Shown in pieces: positions 42,739 to 52,282 of a DNA stretch of 64,000 nt; position 1 is the first letter of the stretch, and the number at the start of each line of letters is the position of its first letter. The stretch comes from Ruegeria sp. THAF57 (GTDB lineage Bacteria > Pseudomonadota > Alphaproteobacteria > Rhodobacterales > Rhodobacteraceae), in NCBI RefSeq assembly GCF_903914075.1, contig NZ_CAIWNQ010000001.1, positions 124,001 to 188,000 of the forward strand, in the 5' to 3' direction. Both the position numbers and the translations under genes were made by a program. Below the pieces are notes generated by a model. The model saw only the letters and a program-made list of their open reading frames with translations. It ran no database searches and was not told the DNA's origin.

Positions 42739-43734
42739 ATGCAGGCCAAGACCCCAAAGTTCAACGTCGTTATCGTCGGACATAACAACCGCCTCCAGTA
42801 TGAGGCGCTTTTGTTTGCTGCTTCGTTGCGGCACAGCTCACCGGATTTTGCGGGCAGATTATTCGTTGCCTCACCCAATTCCGGGCCGCGTTGGACCCAA
42901 AACCCCGGGCTACAAGACGAGGATGTCCTTAAGGCTTTGAAGCAGTTGGACGCCAAGGTTTTGCCATTCGACAACCATGTATTTGGTGAAAGCTATCCTA
43001 ACGGCAACAAGATTGAAGCCTTGTTCGCGCTGCCCGAGGGTGAGCCGTTTGTGTTTTTTGACAGCGACACGCTGATCACTGGAACCCTGAACAGCGTCGC
43101 ATTCGATTTTGACCGTCCCAGCGCCTCGCTAAAAGTCGAAGGAACGTGGCCCCGCCCAACGCTATATGGTCCCGGCTTTGATGGAATTTGGGGCGCATTG
43201 TACCGCCAGTTCGGGCTGGATTTTGACAGCTCTTTGGACAGATCGCAGCCGCACGACTACTGGCGGCGGTATCTGTATTTCAATGCCGGTTTTTTCTATT
43301 ACCGCTGTCCCAAAGAGTTCGGGGAACGCTATTTGGAATATGCCCGCACCATCCGGGACGAAGACATCCCCGAACTGGCCGGGCAAGTGTTGACCCCTTG
43401 GTTGGATCAAATCGCACTTCCCCTTGTCATCCATTCGCTTGGCGGAGGGCGCGACACCCTGCCCCAAGGTCTGCTGGATGGATCGGTGAGCTGCCATTAC
43501 CGCCTGTTTCCACTGCTATACGCACGCGAGAGTGACCACGTGGTCGAGGTGCTGGAAACCGTCGTCGCACCGAACAAGATCAAGAAAGTGCTCAAGGGGT
43601 ATGAGCCGATCAGAAAGTTGGTGATCCAGCGCAAAGGGCATAAGATCCGTCAGATGTTCGACCGCGACAACCTGCCCCAACGCGAACAAGCCATTCGCAA
43701 CAGGATCAAAAGTAGCGGCCTTTGGATGCGTTGA
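42739..43734 (+). CDS. Putative glycosyltransferase-fold protein
   Basis: The 331-residue protein begins with a Rossmann-like FNVVIVGHNNRLQYEALLFAASLR and has FFDSDTLI, a DxD-like motif that binds metal and nucleotide-sugar in GT-A enzymes. Later come ALYRQFGLDFD, YFNAGFFYY and a basic C-terminus. No signal or membrane helix is evident. Such features fit a capsule- or cell-surface-type glycosyltransferase, but no named family is certain and no sugar genes lie nearby. The start is uncertain: ATG 42676 would add 21 residues. Confidence 0.65.
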   Translation: MQAKTPKFNVVIVGHNNRLQYEALLFAASLRHSSPDFAGRLFVASPNSGPRWTQNPGLQDEDVLKALKQLDAKVLPFDNHVFGESYPNGNKIEALFALPEGEPFVFFDSDTLITGTLNSVAFDFDRPSASLKVEGTWPRPTLYGPGFDGIWGALYRQFGLDFDSSLDRSQPHDYWRRYLYFNAGFFYYRCPKEFGERYLEYARTIRDEDIPELAGQVLTPWLDQIALPLVIHSLGGGRDTLPQGLLDGSVSCHYRLFPLLYARESDHVVEVLETVVAPNKIKKVLKGYEPIRKLVIQRKGHKIRQMFDRDNLPQREQAIRNRIKSSGLWMR

Positions 43735-43806
43735 CTGGGTTGTTGTGCGCAAGCGCCCAATCGCCTAGAGAGTCAGCAACACACATTCCAGAGGGAGAGT
43801 TCAACG

Positions 43807-45099
43807 ATGTCAGACGGTCCAACCTACGGCTTTGACACGCTTCAAATTCACGCTGGTGCGCGCCCTGATCCGGCAACGGGGGCGCGTCAGACCCCGATTT
43901 ACCAGACAACGGCGTATGTCTTTCGTGACGCAGACCATGCGGCCGCCCTGTTCAACCTGCAGGAAGTCGGCTTTATCTACTCTCGCCTGACTAACCCAAC
44001 CGTGGCAGTTCTGCAGGAACGTATCGCCACGCTGGAAGGTGGTGTGGGCGCTGTCTGCTGTTCTTCGGGCCACGCGGCGCAGATCATGGCGTTGTTCCCG
44101 TTGATGGCCCCGGGCTGTAATATCGTTGCTTCGACGCGCCTTTATGGGGGGACCGTTACGCAGTTCAGCCAAACCATCAAACGCTTTGGCTGGTCCGCCA
44201 CATTTGTGGATACAGATGACGTAGACGCGGTGAAGGCCGCCATTGACGACAACACCCGCGCCATATTCTGCGAATCCATCGCCAACCCAGGCGGATACGT
44301 CACCGATATCCGTGCGCTGGCAGATGTCGCCGACGAAGCGGGCATCCCTCTGATCGTCGACAACACCTCGGCCACCCCATACCTGTGCCGCCCGATTGAG
44401 CATGGCGCGACGCTGGTGGTGCATTCAACCACCAAATACCTGACCGGCAACGGCACAGTAACGGGCGGCTGCGTCGTGGATTCGGGCAAATTCGACTGGT
44501 CGGCGAATGACAAATTCCCCTCGCTCGGCCAGCCTGAACCCGCCTATCACGGCTTGAAATTCCACGAAACTTTCGGCCCGCTTGCCTTCACCTTCCACGG
44601 CATCGCCATCGGTCTGCGCGATCTTGGCATGACGATGAATCCGCAGGCCGCCCATTACACATTGATGGGGATCGAAACCCTGTCGCTGCGGATGGAGCGC
44701 CATGTCGAGAACGCGCAAAAGATAGCGGCCTGGCTCGAAGCGGATGACCGGGTGGAATACGTGACCTATGCCGGGCTGCCCTCTTCGCCCTACCACGACC
44801 GGGTTAAAGCGCAGTACAAGAAGGGCGCTGGCGCGCTGTTCACCTTTGCCGTCAAAGGCGGGTATGACGCCTGCGTCAAGCTGGTGAATGCGTTGGAGAT
44901 CTTTAGCCATGTAGCCAACCTGGGCGATGCACGGTCGCTGATCATCCACTCGGCTTCGACCACCCACCGCCAGTTGACCCCCGAACAGCAAGAGGCCGCA
45001 GGTGCCGGCCCCGGCGTTGTGCGCGTATCCATCGGGATTGAAGACGCTGGCGATCTGATCGCTGATCTGGATCAGGCACTAGCAAAAGCGTCGGCCTAA
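43807..45099 (+). CDS. metY: O-acetylhomoserine sulfhydrylase
   Basis: This PLP enzyme makes homocysteine (or methionine) from O-acetylhomoserine and sulfide (or methanethiol). The 430-residue product has the Cys/Met-metabolism fold, with SRLTNPTVAVLQERIATLEGG in the N-terminal part and the PLP lysine at 210 in HSTTKYLTGNG. AGAGGGAGAG precedes ATG 43807. A GNAT gene follows three bases after its stop. I looked for a SAM-II riboswitch in the 73-base upstream gap and saw none. Confidence 0.95.
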   Translation: MSDGPTYGFDTLQIHAGARPDPATGARQTPIYQTTAYVFRDADHAAALFNLQEVGFIYSRLTNPTVAVLQERIATLEGGVGAVCCSSGHAAQIMALFPLMAPGCNIVASTRLYGGTVTQFSQTIKRFGWSATFVDTDDVDAVKAAIDDNTRAIFCESIANPGGYVTDIRALADVADEAGIPLIVDNTSATPYLCRPIEHGATLVVHSTTKYLTGNGTVTGGCVVDSGKFDWSANDKFPSLGQPEPAYHGLKFHETFGPLAFTFHGIAIGLRDLGMTMNPQAAHYTLMGIETLSLRMERHVENAQKIAAWLEADDRVEYVTYAGLPSSPYHDRVKAQYKKGAGALFTFAVKGGYDACVKLVNALEIFSHVANLGDARSLIIHSASTTHRQLTPEQQEAAGAGPGVVRVSIGIEDAGDLIADLDQALAKASA

Positions 45100-45102
45100 A
45101 TC

Positions 45103-45813
45103 ATGGTCGAGCACGTAAAGAACGACTTGGGCCAACCTATCGGATTACCGGTTTCGGGCGAGTTTCCACGCCCGACTCCGCCCTACACGCCGATGGAGGG
45201 GCGCTATTGTTCGGTCGTGCCACTGGACGTGAACCGGCATGCGCCCGGATTGTACCGGGCGTTTGCCAACGATACCGACGGACGGAACTGGACCTACCTG
45301 CCCTACGGTCCGTTCGAGGCTGAAGAAGACTTCGAACTTTGGGCGCGTGCATCGTGCATGGACGCTGATCCGATGTTTCACACGGTACTGGATCACGAGG
45401 GCACCCCGGTTGGGATGGCCTCGTTCCTTCGGATTGACCCCGCTGCGGGCGTCATCGAGGTTGGACACATCCACTTTTCGCCGTTACTGCAGCGTAAACC
45501 GCCTTCTACCGAGACAATGTTCCTGATGATGCGCCGCGTGTTCGACGAGCTGGGATACCGGCGCTATGAATGGAAATGCGACGCATTGAATGCCCCGTCA
45601 CGCAGCGCGGCCGAGCGTCTGGGATTCACATTCGAAGGGATATTCCGGCAGGCCGCGCATTACAAGGGGCGCAACCGGGATACGGCTTGGTATTCCATAC
45701 TCGACACTGAATGGCCCCGCGTCCGTTCCGCGTTCGAAGCATGGCTGTCGCCCGACAATTTCGACCAAACGGGCCAGCAACGCCATCCGCTGCAGGCCCG
45801 CGCCAAAAGCTAG
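45103..45813 (+). CDS. GNAT family N-acetyltransferase (RimJ/RimL-like)
   Basis: The 236-residue protein has the GNAT pattern of the RimJ/RimL/YjdJ type: VVPLDVNRHAPGLYRAF, then GTPVGMASFLRI, GVIEVGHIHFSP, and the acetyl-CoA-site helix NAPSRSAAERLGFTFEG. It lies three bases after metY, so the two are co-transcribed. The substrate cannot be read from sequence. Confidence 0.85.
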   Translation: MVEHVKNDLGQPIGLPVSGEFPRPTPPYTPMEGRYCSVVPLDVNRHAPGLYRAFANDTDGRNWTYLPYGPFEAEEDFELWARASCMDADPMFHTVLDHEGTPVGMASFLRIDPAAGVIEVGHIHFSPLLQRKPPSTETMFLMMRRVFDELGYRRYEWKCDALNAPSRSAAERLGFTFEGIFRQAAHYKGRNRDTAWYSILDTEWPRVRSAFEAWLSPDNFDQTGQQRHPLQARAKS

Positions 45814-45815
45814 GG

Positions 45816-46511
45816 TTACTCTGAAATCCCGAACTCCATCGAAACGGTGACAGAGATCGAGATTTCCCCGCCTGCGACCGGCACACCACCTGAGTCTGCC
45901 ATGTTGAACTCGCGCATCTGAGCGGCAGGCCGGACGCTTGCGACCTGCTCATTGATCGTTTGGACCGGGCCCAAAGTCAGGTTCGCAGCTTGTGCCAGTT
46001 GTTCAGCTTTGGCGGTCGCTTCGGCGACGGCCTTGGCGCGCGCTTCGGCCTCAAGGGGTTTCGGGTCTTTGACACCGAAACTGAGGCCGCCGAAGTCATT
46101 AGCCCCATCCTGAATGACGGCGTCCATGAGCGACCCAAGTTGCGAAAGGTCCTGAACACGTACGATCACCCGGTTCGAGGCGACAAATCCCGTGATCTCT
46201 GGTTTGTCTGTGTTTTGACTACCGCGTCCTGACCAAACCGGCGACAAAGAGATGTCACGCGTCTGTACGTCCCGCGCTTCGACGCCCAGTTCTTCAAGGC
46301 GTTTCAGGATTTGAGATACAGCGTCAGACGTGGCCTGCATCGCGGTTGACGCTTGCGCATCCTCATTCGTGACACCCAGACTGATCGTCGCCATATCTGG
46401 GGCCGCCTGAACGGTGCCAGCGGCGGCGACTGAGATGCGACGTTCTTCCGCATGTGCCATTCCCGCGGCGGTCATGGCCAGAACGGCGGCCAGAAAAGCA
46501 AGGTTCTTCAA
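45816..46511 (-). CDS. SIMPL domain (DUF541) periplasmic protein
   Basis: The 231-residue protein has a signal peptide ending AGMAHA and a SIMPL/DUF541 domain (ISVAAAGTVQAAPDMATISLGV, then IVRVQDLSQLGSLMDAVIQDGA). I set the start at TTG 46511: it gives exactly a signal-peptide N-terminus (read M-KNLAFLAAVLAMTAAG) and lies six bases after GGAGGG, while the ATG at 46568 yields an unlikely N-terminus. Members are periplasmic or membrane-associated; function is poorly known. Confidence 0.82.
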   Translation of the reverse strand: MKNLAFLAAVLAMTAAGMAHAEERRISVAAAGTVQAAPDMATISLGVTNEDAQASTAMQATSDAVSQILKRLEELGVEARDVQTRDISLSPVWSGRGSQNTDKPEITGFVASNRVIVRVQDLSQLGSLMDAVIQDGANDFGGLSFGVKDPKPLEAEARAKAVAEATAKAEQLAQAANLTLGPVQTINEQVASVRPAAQMREFNMADSGGVPVAGGEISISVTVSMEFGISE

Positions 46512-46675
46512 GGTCTTCCCTCCAAATTCATTTACACTAAGATGGGGTGGCAACGGTCTGCCGAACAAGGGGAAGGATTGGCTTTTTCTTTCCCTCGGCG
46601 GGATCCTGCTTTAATGTCAGTCTGCGGACGAGACATCGCCCGCGTTGATGATGACAATTGTGGTTCCTCCGGAAT

Positions 46676-48601
46676 ATGAAACCTGCCTTTGCGCTGTCTT
46701 TTTCTTCTGCCGGGATTTCTTTGCACCACTTCGCGGACGATGAATGGTTCTGCGTTGGCGAAGTTTCCTTGGGTGCAGAAGACCTGAACACGCAGATCGA
46801 AGACCTGCGCAACAAGGGTTTCGCGCTGGAAAACGACCTGAGCTGCAGGCTGATCCTTCCAACTGATCAGGTCCGGTTCCTTTCTGTCGAAACCGATGCG
46901 TCTGATCCCGCCGGGACGGATCAGCGCGTTCGAACTGCTTTGTCCGAGGCAACGCCCTATGAACTGGACGAATTGGCATTCGACACCGTCAACAGCGACA
47001 CAACCACATATATCGCCGCGGTTGCCAAGCAGACCCTGAAAGAAGCGCAAGCATTTGCTGCCGATCACGGGTTCATCCCGGTAGAATTCACAACGCAAGT
47101 GGACGATCAGGATTACCCGGCCGACCCCCTGTTTTCCTTGGCAGACCAATCGATTGCGCAACCTACCGCCCCCATTGCCCCGGAGGAGCCAGACGGCCCT
47201 GCGGTTCATGCGATAGCCGCATCTTCGACCCCGGCTGAATTCCGCTCGGCCCCGGCGCAAACGACCGCTGGTCAAGGTCCAGCTTCAGGAATGAAACTGC
47301 CGCAAGGCCTTGCGATGCCATTGGCAGCAGCGGCGGTGATCGCGGTGGTTTTGATCGGCTGGGGCGTTTTCGGCTCTGATGGCGACGCGCCGTTGGATAC
47401 GGAACTTGCCGACGTTCAGAAAGAACCAGCCGAACCTGCGCCGTTGCCGTTGCAAACCGAATCTTTGGACGCCGAAGATTCGGAAACGGCAAGCGTCACC
47501 CCACCGGAACCCGAAGCGCCGCTGGCAGATGAAGACTTGGGGAGTGAGATTTCCCCAACCGACGCCGCGATCCTTGAAGCGTTGAACGAGACACCGACAG
47601 ACGCCGCGATTCTTGAGGCGCTAAAAATCGCCCCGACGGTCGTTGAAGATGTCGCAAAAGACCCAGAACCGGAGCCCGTGCAGGCACATGCCGGTGCGCG
47701 GATCGTTGTCCCGACCCAACTGCTCGATCCCGAACCCGCCGTACCTGAGACGGTCTATCTTACGTCAATCGACAAATCCGACCTTTCGCGGGATGCGATC
47801 GCCCTGCCGGAGGTCGGCAGCTTTGACACAGACACCCCGTTTGAGCAGGTCGCAAACCCGACCAAGCCCGGCACGCGTTTCGATCTGGACGACCGGGGGC
47901 TTGTTGCGGCCACAGTGGACGGCACACTGAATCCCGATGGCATCGTGGTCTATTTAGGGCGTCCAGCGAAGGTGCCGCCAGACGTTCCGGTACGCTTTGA
48001 ACAAGAACCCGTCGTCGAAGAGCTGACCTCGCGCTTGGCAGAGTTACGCCCGAAACCCCGGCCCAGTGACTTGATTGAGCGCTTCGAGCGTCAGCAATTG
48101 GGTGGACGAACGCGCGAAGAACTGGCCAGCGTCAGGCCCAAGCTACGTCCCAAATCTGTTCAAGAGCGGCCACAGGTTGATCACACGCCGACGGCGCTGG
48201 CGGTGGTGCGCGTACCGCGCCCCAAACCGCGCCCGGCAGGGCTTATTCAGAAACCGGAAACAAATACGGCCCGGTTGGGGTCAGCCGCAGCAATTCCACA
48301 GAATAACGATGAGGCGGGTTCTTTCCAGGCACGGGCCGTTGCTCCGAAAATTCCGTCTTCTGCATCGGTTGCCCGTCAGGCGACAATCGACAATGCGATC
48401 AACCTGCGCAAACTTAATCTGATTGGCGTCTACGGGTCCCCAGCAAACCGGCGCGCGCTGGTACGGCTTCCCAGTGGCCGCTACAAAAAGCTGAAAGTTG
48501 GGGATCGGCTGGATGGTGGAAATGTGGTCGCCATTAGTGACAGCGAGTTACGCTATCAAAAACGCGGCCAGAACGTGACCCTGCGAATGCCACGAAGCTG
48601 A
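46676..48601 (+). CDS. Large membrane protein with PilM/GspL-like N-terminus and GspC/PilP-like C-terminus
   Basis: The 641-residue protein has a cytoplasmic N-terminal part resembling actin-like PilM/GspL fragments (about 1-150), one membrane helix (about 212-231), and a long acidic, proline-rich periplasmic region. A C-terminal 70-residue domain LIGVYGSPANRRALVRLPSG...VGDRLDGGNVVAI resembles GspC or PilP HR domains. Residues 294-319 are a tandem 13-residue duplication (PTDAAILEAL twice, nucleotides 47555-47632). Three RPKxRP motifs follow. It may bridge the inner membrane and a secretion or pilus-like complex; no other such genes are in the window. I chose ATG 46676; an upstream TTG is possible. 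Confidence 0.75.
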   Translation: MKPAFALSFSSAGISLHHFADDEWFCVGEVSLGAEDLNTQIEDLRNKGFALENDLSCRLILPTDQVRFLSVETDASDPAGTDQRVRTALSEATPYELDELAFDTVNSDTTTYIAAVAKQTLKEAQAFAADHGFIPVEFTTQVDDQDYPADPLFSLADQSIAQPTAPIAPEEPDGPAVHAIAASSTPAEFRSAPAQTTAGQGPASGMKLPQGLAMPLAAAAVIAVVLIGWGVFGSDGDAPLDTELADVQKEPAEPAPLPLQTESLDAEDSETASVTPPEPEAPLADEDLGSEISPTDAAILEALNETPTDAAILEALKIAPTVVEDVAKDPEPEPVQAHAGARIVVPTQLLDPEPAVPETVYLTSIDKSDLSRDAIALPEVGSFDTDTPFEQVANPTKPGTRFDLDDRGLVAATVDGTLNPDGIVVYLGRPAKVPPDVPVRFEQEPVVEELTSRLAELRPKPRPSDLIERFERQQLGGRTREELASVRPKLRPKSVQERPQVDHTPTALAVVRVPRPKPRPAGLIQKPETNTARLGSAAAIPQNNDEAGSFQARAVAPKIPSSASVARQATIDNAINLRKLNLIGVYGSPANRRALVRLPSGRYKKLKVGDRLDGGNVVAISDSELRYQKRGQNVTLRMPRS

Positions 48602-48608
48602 CGAAAAG

Positions 48609-48637
48609 GCTCAGAGGCTGGATCACACCCTCTGAGC
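48609..48637 (-). terminator. Terminator of hppD
   Basis: On the minus strand GCTCAGAGG and CCTCTGAGC form a perfect 9-bp stem with an 11-base loop, followed by CTTTTC. It lies 20 bases past the hppD stop and also follows the stop of the convergent 46676 gene by 8 bases. Confidence 0.75.
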
Positions 48638-48656
48638 ATTACGTCGGCCAGCCTTT

Positions 48657-49754
48657 TTAAGCTGCGGAAATTTCTCCGCTTTCGATCTGCTCACGCTCGA
48701 TGGATTCGAACAGGGCCTGGAAGTTACCTTCGCCAAATCCATCATCGCCTTTACGCTGAATGAACTCGAAGAAGATCGGACCGATGACGGTCTTTGAGAA
48801 TATCTGAAGCAGAATGCGGGTCTCGCCCCCATCCAGAACACCTTCTCCGTCGATGAGGATTCCGTGTTTCATCATCTGGTCCAGTGGCTCTTCGTGGTCG
48901 GCGACCCGATCCGTAGACATCTTGTAATAGGCTTCGTTCGGACCGGGCATGAATTTCAAACCCTTTTCCGCAATTGCGTCGGTTGAGGCGTAGATATCTT
49001 CGCTGCCCACGGCGATATGCTGAATGCCTTCACCCTTGTACTTTTTCAGGTACGACACGATCTGGCCCGTTTCGCCACGATCTTCATTGATCGGAATGCG
49101 AATGCGTCCACAGGGCGACGTCAATGCGCGGCTGAAAAGGCCCGTGAACTTGCCCTGAATGTCAAAGAAACGAATTTCGCGGAAGTTGAACAAATCGCCG
49201 TAGAACTTGAACCATTTGTCCATGTTGCCCTTGTAGACATTGTGCGTCAGGTGATCGAGGTAATAAAACCCGTCACCGCGCGGCTTTGATTGCTTGGTCC
49301 ACGTGAATTCTTCGTTATAGGGCGAGGTATCGTAATACTGATCAATAAAATAGATCAGCGACCCACCAATCCCCTTGATCGCCGGGACGTTCATTGTCTT
49401 GTCTTCAGCGTCATAAGGCTCTGCCCCTTTGGACACAGCGTGTTCATACGCTTTTTGGGCGTCCACCACCCGCCACCCCATCGAAGGGGCGCAGGGGCCG
49501 TGCTCGGCCACAAATTTCGCGGCATAGCTATCTTCGTCTGCATTCAGGATATATGTCACATCCCCCTGCTGCCACAGCTCAACCGCCGGTTTGTCCTTGT
49601 GATGCCCAACCAGTTCGAACCCCATCTTGGCGAACAGGTCACGCAGTTCCTGAGGGTCGGGGTGAGCAAACTCAACAAACTCGAACCCGTCGGTTCCGGC
49701 GGGATTTTCAGAGCTGATGACAGATTTCGGGGCGTTGTGCGGGAAAGGACCCAT
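48657..49754 (-). CDS. hppD: 4-Hydroxyphenylpyruvate dioxygenase
   Basis: This iron enzyme converts 4-hydroxyphenylpyruvate to homogentisate in tyrosine catabolism. The 365-residue product has the metal triad His168 (DHLTH), His246 (IQHIAV) and Glu330 (FFEFIQRKG), and the late PCGRIRIPINEDRG segment. It is divergent from an Lrp/AsnC regulator gene, a common pairing. No homogentisate dioxygenase gene is present here. Confidence 0.95.
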   Translation of the reverse strand: MGPFPHNAPKSVISSENPAGTDGFEFVEFAHPDPQELRDLFAKMGFELVGHHKDKPAVELWQQGDVTYILNADEDSYAAKFVAEHGPCAPSMGWRVVDAQKAYEHAVSKGAEPYDAEDKTMNVPAIKGIGGSLIYFIDQYYDTSPYNEEFTWTKQSKPRGDGFYYLDHLTHNVYKGNMDKWFKFYGDLFNFREIRFFDIQGKFTGLFSRALTSPCGRIRIPINEDRGETGQIVSYLKKYKGEGIQHIAVGSEDIYASTDAIAEKGLKFMPGPNEAYYKMSTDRVADHEEPLDQMMKHGILIDGEGVLDGGETRILLQIFSKTVIGPIFFEFIQRKGDDGFGEGNFQALFESIEREQIESGEISAA

Positions 49755-49901
49755 GGCGCATCTCCGTAAATAACAGGAATTTCTTTGCTGATTCCAAAAT
49801 ACGCCTTATCCAATGCTTTTTCTGCGCATTGTTTTCGTGTAACCTAATAAAGAACGCGCGATTTGCGCATGGTTTACGAATATTTTAGAGAATTTACGCA
49901 T

Positions 49902-50357
49902 ATGCTGGACTCCACCGACACACGCCTTTTGTCCGAGCTGCAGAAGAATGCGCATCTGACTGCGCATCAGTTGGGGGAAATGTTGAACCTGTCGCCCAGT
50001 CAGGCAGGGCGGCGACGACAAAGGCTTGAGGCTGAAGGCTATATCACAGGCTATGCTGCCCGGCTGGATCCGCTGAAATTGGGGCTACAGGTTCAGGGCT
50101 TCATTCAGGTTCATCTGGGCACCCACGGTCCCGAGCAATCCGAAAGCTTTTCCCGCATGGTCGACACCCGCCCAGAGATCACCAGCGCGTGGACGATGAC
50201 TGGAGAAGCGGATTATTTGCTCCATGTTTATTGCGACGATCTTTCTGCCCTGAACCGCTTGCTTCACCAGGTGATACTGCCGCATCCTGCAGTAGCCAGA
50301 GTGCAAAGCCAGATTGTGATGGACCAGCTCAAGCGCGACGCGCCGCTGCCCACCTGA
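49902..50357 (+). CDS. Lrp/AsnC family transcription regulator
   Basis: The 151-residue protein has the Lrp winged helix-turn-helix (DTRLLSELQKNAHLTAHQLGEMLNLSPSQAGRRRQRLEAEGYITGYAARL) and a RAM effector domain. Divergent from hppD across 147 bases containing short palindromes (TGCGCA at two places), it is the likely controller of tyrosine catabolism. I chose ATG 49902; longer starts at 49863 lack a clear ribosome site. Confidence 0.88.
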   Translation: MLDSTDTRLLSELQKNAHLTAHQLGEMLNLSPSQAGRRRQRLEAEGYITGYAARLDPLKLGLQVQGFIQVHLGTHGPEQSESFSRMVDTRPEITSAWTMTGEADYLLHVYCDDLSALNRLLHQVILPHPAVARVQSQIVMDQLKRDAPLPT

Positions 50358-50376
50358 CCCGAACGAAAGGACCAAA

Positions 50377-52257
50377 ATGGACGACTTCCTTTATCAGGCG
50401 ACAATCTATCTGGCCGCCGCGGTGATCGCCGTGCCTTTGTCGGCCCGTCTGGGTTTGGGATCTGTTCTTGGATACCTGGCAGCCGGGATTGTGATCGGCC
50501 CAATGTTCGGCCTTGTCGGGGCTGAAACAGAAAGCCTGCAGCATGTCGCTGAATTCGGCGTCGTCATGATGCTGTTCCTGATCGGGCTAGAGCTTGAGCC
50601 GCGCGCCCTTTGGGATATGCGGGACAGGCTGTTGGGCTTGGGCGGCCTGCAAGTCCTGCTATCGACGGCCGTGATCGCAGGCGTTGCTGTTTATGCAAAT
50701 CATCCGTGGTCTGTCGCCTTGGCCGTGGGGCTGACTTTGTCCTTGTCTTCAACGGCGATCGTCTTGCAAACCCTTTCGGAAAAGGGGCTGATGCAAACGA
50801 ACGGGGGGCGCGCCACCTTTTCCGTGCTTTTGACACAGGATATCGCGGTTATCCCAATTCTGGCGTTGCTGCCGCTTTTGGCCCTGCCTGCCATGCCCCA
50901 TTTCGAAGATGACGGCTCTATCGACCGTGGGGTGAAGGACCTTCACGACACCGCGCATCACAGCTTGTCGCTGGTTGAAGGGCTACCGGGTTGGGCCGTG
51001 ACGCTTGTCACCATCGGCGCGGTTGCATTTGTCATTCTTGCCGGGATCTACCTGACACGGCCCCTGTTCCGCTTTATCCACGCCACCCGTCTGCGCGAAA
51101 TGTACACCGCGCTTGCGCTTATGATCGTCGTTGGCATTTCCTTCCTGATGGCCCTTGTGGGCCTATCCCCTGCCCTTGGCGCGTTTCTGGCCGGCGTTGT
51201 TCTGGCCAGTTCGGAATTCCGTCACGAGATGGAAAGCGATCTTGAGCCGTTCAAAGGCCTGTTTCTTGGCCTGTTCTTCATCACGGTCGGCGCCGGAATT
51301 GATATCGGTTATTTCTTCAATGACCCGTTTGATCTGATCGGGTTGGCCTTGCTGGTCATCCTGGCCAAAGGGATCATCCTGTATCTGGTTGGCCGCGCAT
51401 TCAAACTGCGGGGACGGGATCACTGGCTGTTCACCTTAGGTCTGGCGCAAGCTGGTGAGTTCGGCTTTGTTCTTCTGGCCTTTTCGACCCAGCAGAATGT
51501 GATCCCCCCGGACCTGTCGCAAAAACTGTTGATGATCATCGCGTTGACGATGCTGATTACACCGCTTTTGTTTATCATCTTCGACCTGCTCTCGCGGCAT
51601 ATCGGCGAAGGAACACCAACCCCTGAACCCGACGAGATCGACGAGAAAGGCCCAGTGATCATTGCAGGCATCGGTCGCTTTGGTCAGATCGTGAACCGTT
51701 TGGTGCGCGCCAGCGGTTTCAAGACGATCGTTTTGGATCACGACATCGAAACGATCCAGCTTATGCGCCGCTTCGGGGTCAAGGGGTTCCTAGGCGACCC
51801 CACCCGACCCGAACTTTTGCGGGCCGCAGGGCTTGAGAAAGCTGCGGTTCTGGTTGCGGCGATGGACGATCCCAAGACGGTTACCCGTCTTGTCAGTTTT
51901 GCACGCCGCCAGCGCCCCGACCTGCACATCGTCGCGCGCGCGCATGATCGTACCCACGTTTACGAGCTGTACCAGGCCGGCGCAGACGATATTGTCCGCG
52001 AGATGTTCGACGGATCACTACGTGCGGGCCGGTATGTCCTAGAAAACATCGGACTTAGTGAGTACGAAGCGGCCCACGCCGAACAGACCTTTTACCACCA
52101 CGACCGGATGTCCGTCCGCGAGCTTGCTGAACTTTGGGTTCCCGGAATGCCGACGGCAGAAAACAAGAAATACATTGAACGCGCACAGCAACTGGAAAAA
52201 GACCTTGAGACCGAATTGCTGGAGCTTTCGGAAAAGCACGCGAAAAAGTCTGCCTGA
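50377..52257 (+). CDS. CPA2-family cation:proton antiporter with TrkA-N domain (KefB/YbaL type)
   Basis: The 626-residue membrane protein has a 12-helix antiporter domain (about 1-395), a linker, and a cytoplasmic TrkA-N nucleotide-binding domain (about 425-540) with GIGRFGQIVNRLVRASG and conserved AAMDDPKTV. It exchanges potassium or another cation for protons. No partner oxidoreductase such as KefF is adjacent. Its stop lies inside a hairpin that also terminates cobT. Confidence 0.9.
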   Translation: MDDFLYQATIYLAAAVIAVPLSARLGLGSVLGYLAAGIVIGPMFGLVGAETESLQHVAEFGVVMMLFLIGLELEPRALWDMRDRLLGLGGLQVLLSTAVIAGVAVYANHPWSVALAVGLTLSLSSTAIVLQTLSEKGLMQTNGGRATFSVLLTQDIAVIPILALLPLLALPAMPHFEDDGSIDRGVKDLHDTAHHSLSLVEGLPGWAVTLVTIGAVAFVILAGIYLTRPLFRFIHATRLREMYTALALMIVVGISFLMALVGLSPALGAFLAGVVLASSEFRHEMESDLEPFKGLFLGLFFITVGAGIDIGYFFNDPFDLIGLALLVILAKGIILYLVGRAFKLRGRDHWLFTLGLAQAGEFGFVLLAFSTQQNVIPPDLSQKLLMIIALTMLITPLLFIIFDLLSRHIGEGTPTPEPDEIDEKGPVIIAGIGRFGQIVNRLVRASGFKTIVLDHDIETIQLMRRFGVKGFLGDPTRPELLRAAGLEKAAVLVAAMDDPKTVTRLVSFARRQRPDLHIVARAHDRTHVYELYQAGADDIVREMFDGSLRAGRYVLENIGLSEYEAAHAEQTFYHHDRMSVRELAELWVPGMPTAENKKYIERAQQLEKDLETELLELSEKHAKKSA

Positions 52258-52274
52258 TCCGTCATGGATCAGGC
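52252..52274. terminator. Bidirectional terminator between antiporter and cobT
   Basis: GCCTGATCC and GGATCAGGC form a 9-bp stem with a 5-base loop overlapping the antiporter stop. On the minus strand the stem is followed by AGACTTTTT, so it fits best as a cobT terminator. Confidence 0.72.
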
Positions 52275-52282
52275 TGCTTTGA

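Noticed and set aside
43735..43806. SAM-II riboswitch upstream of metY
   Set aside because: The gap is only 72 bases and lacks the conserved pseudoknot core and AAAGG-type 3' end expected for that class.
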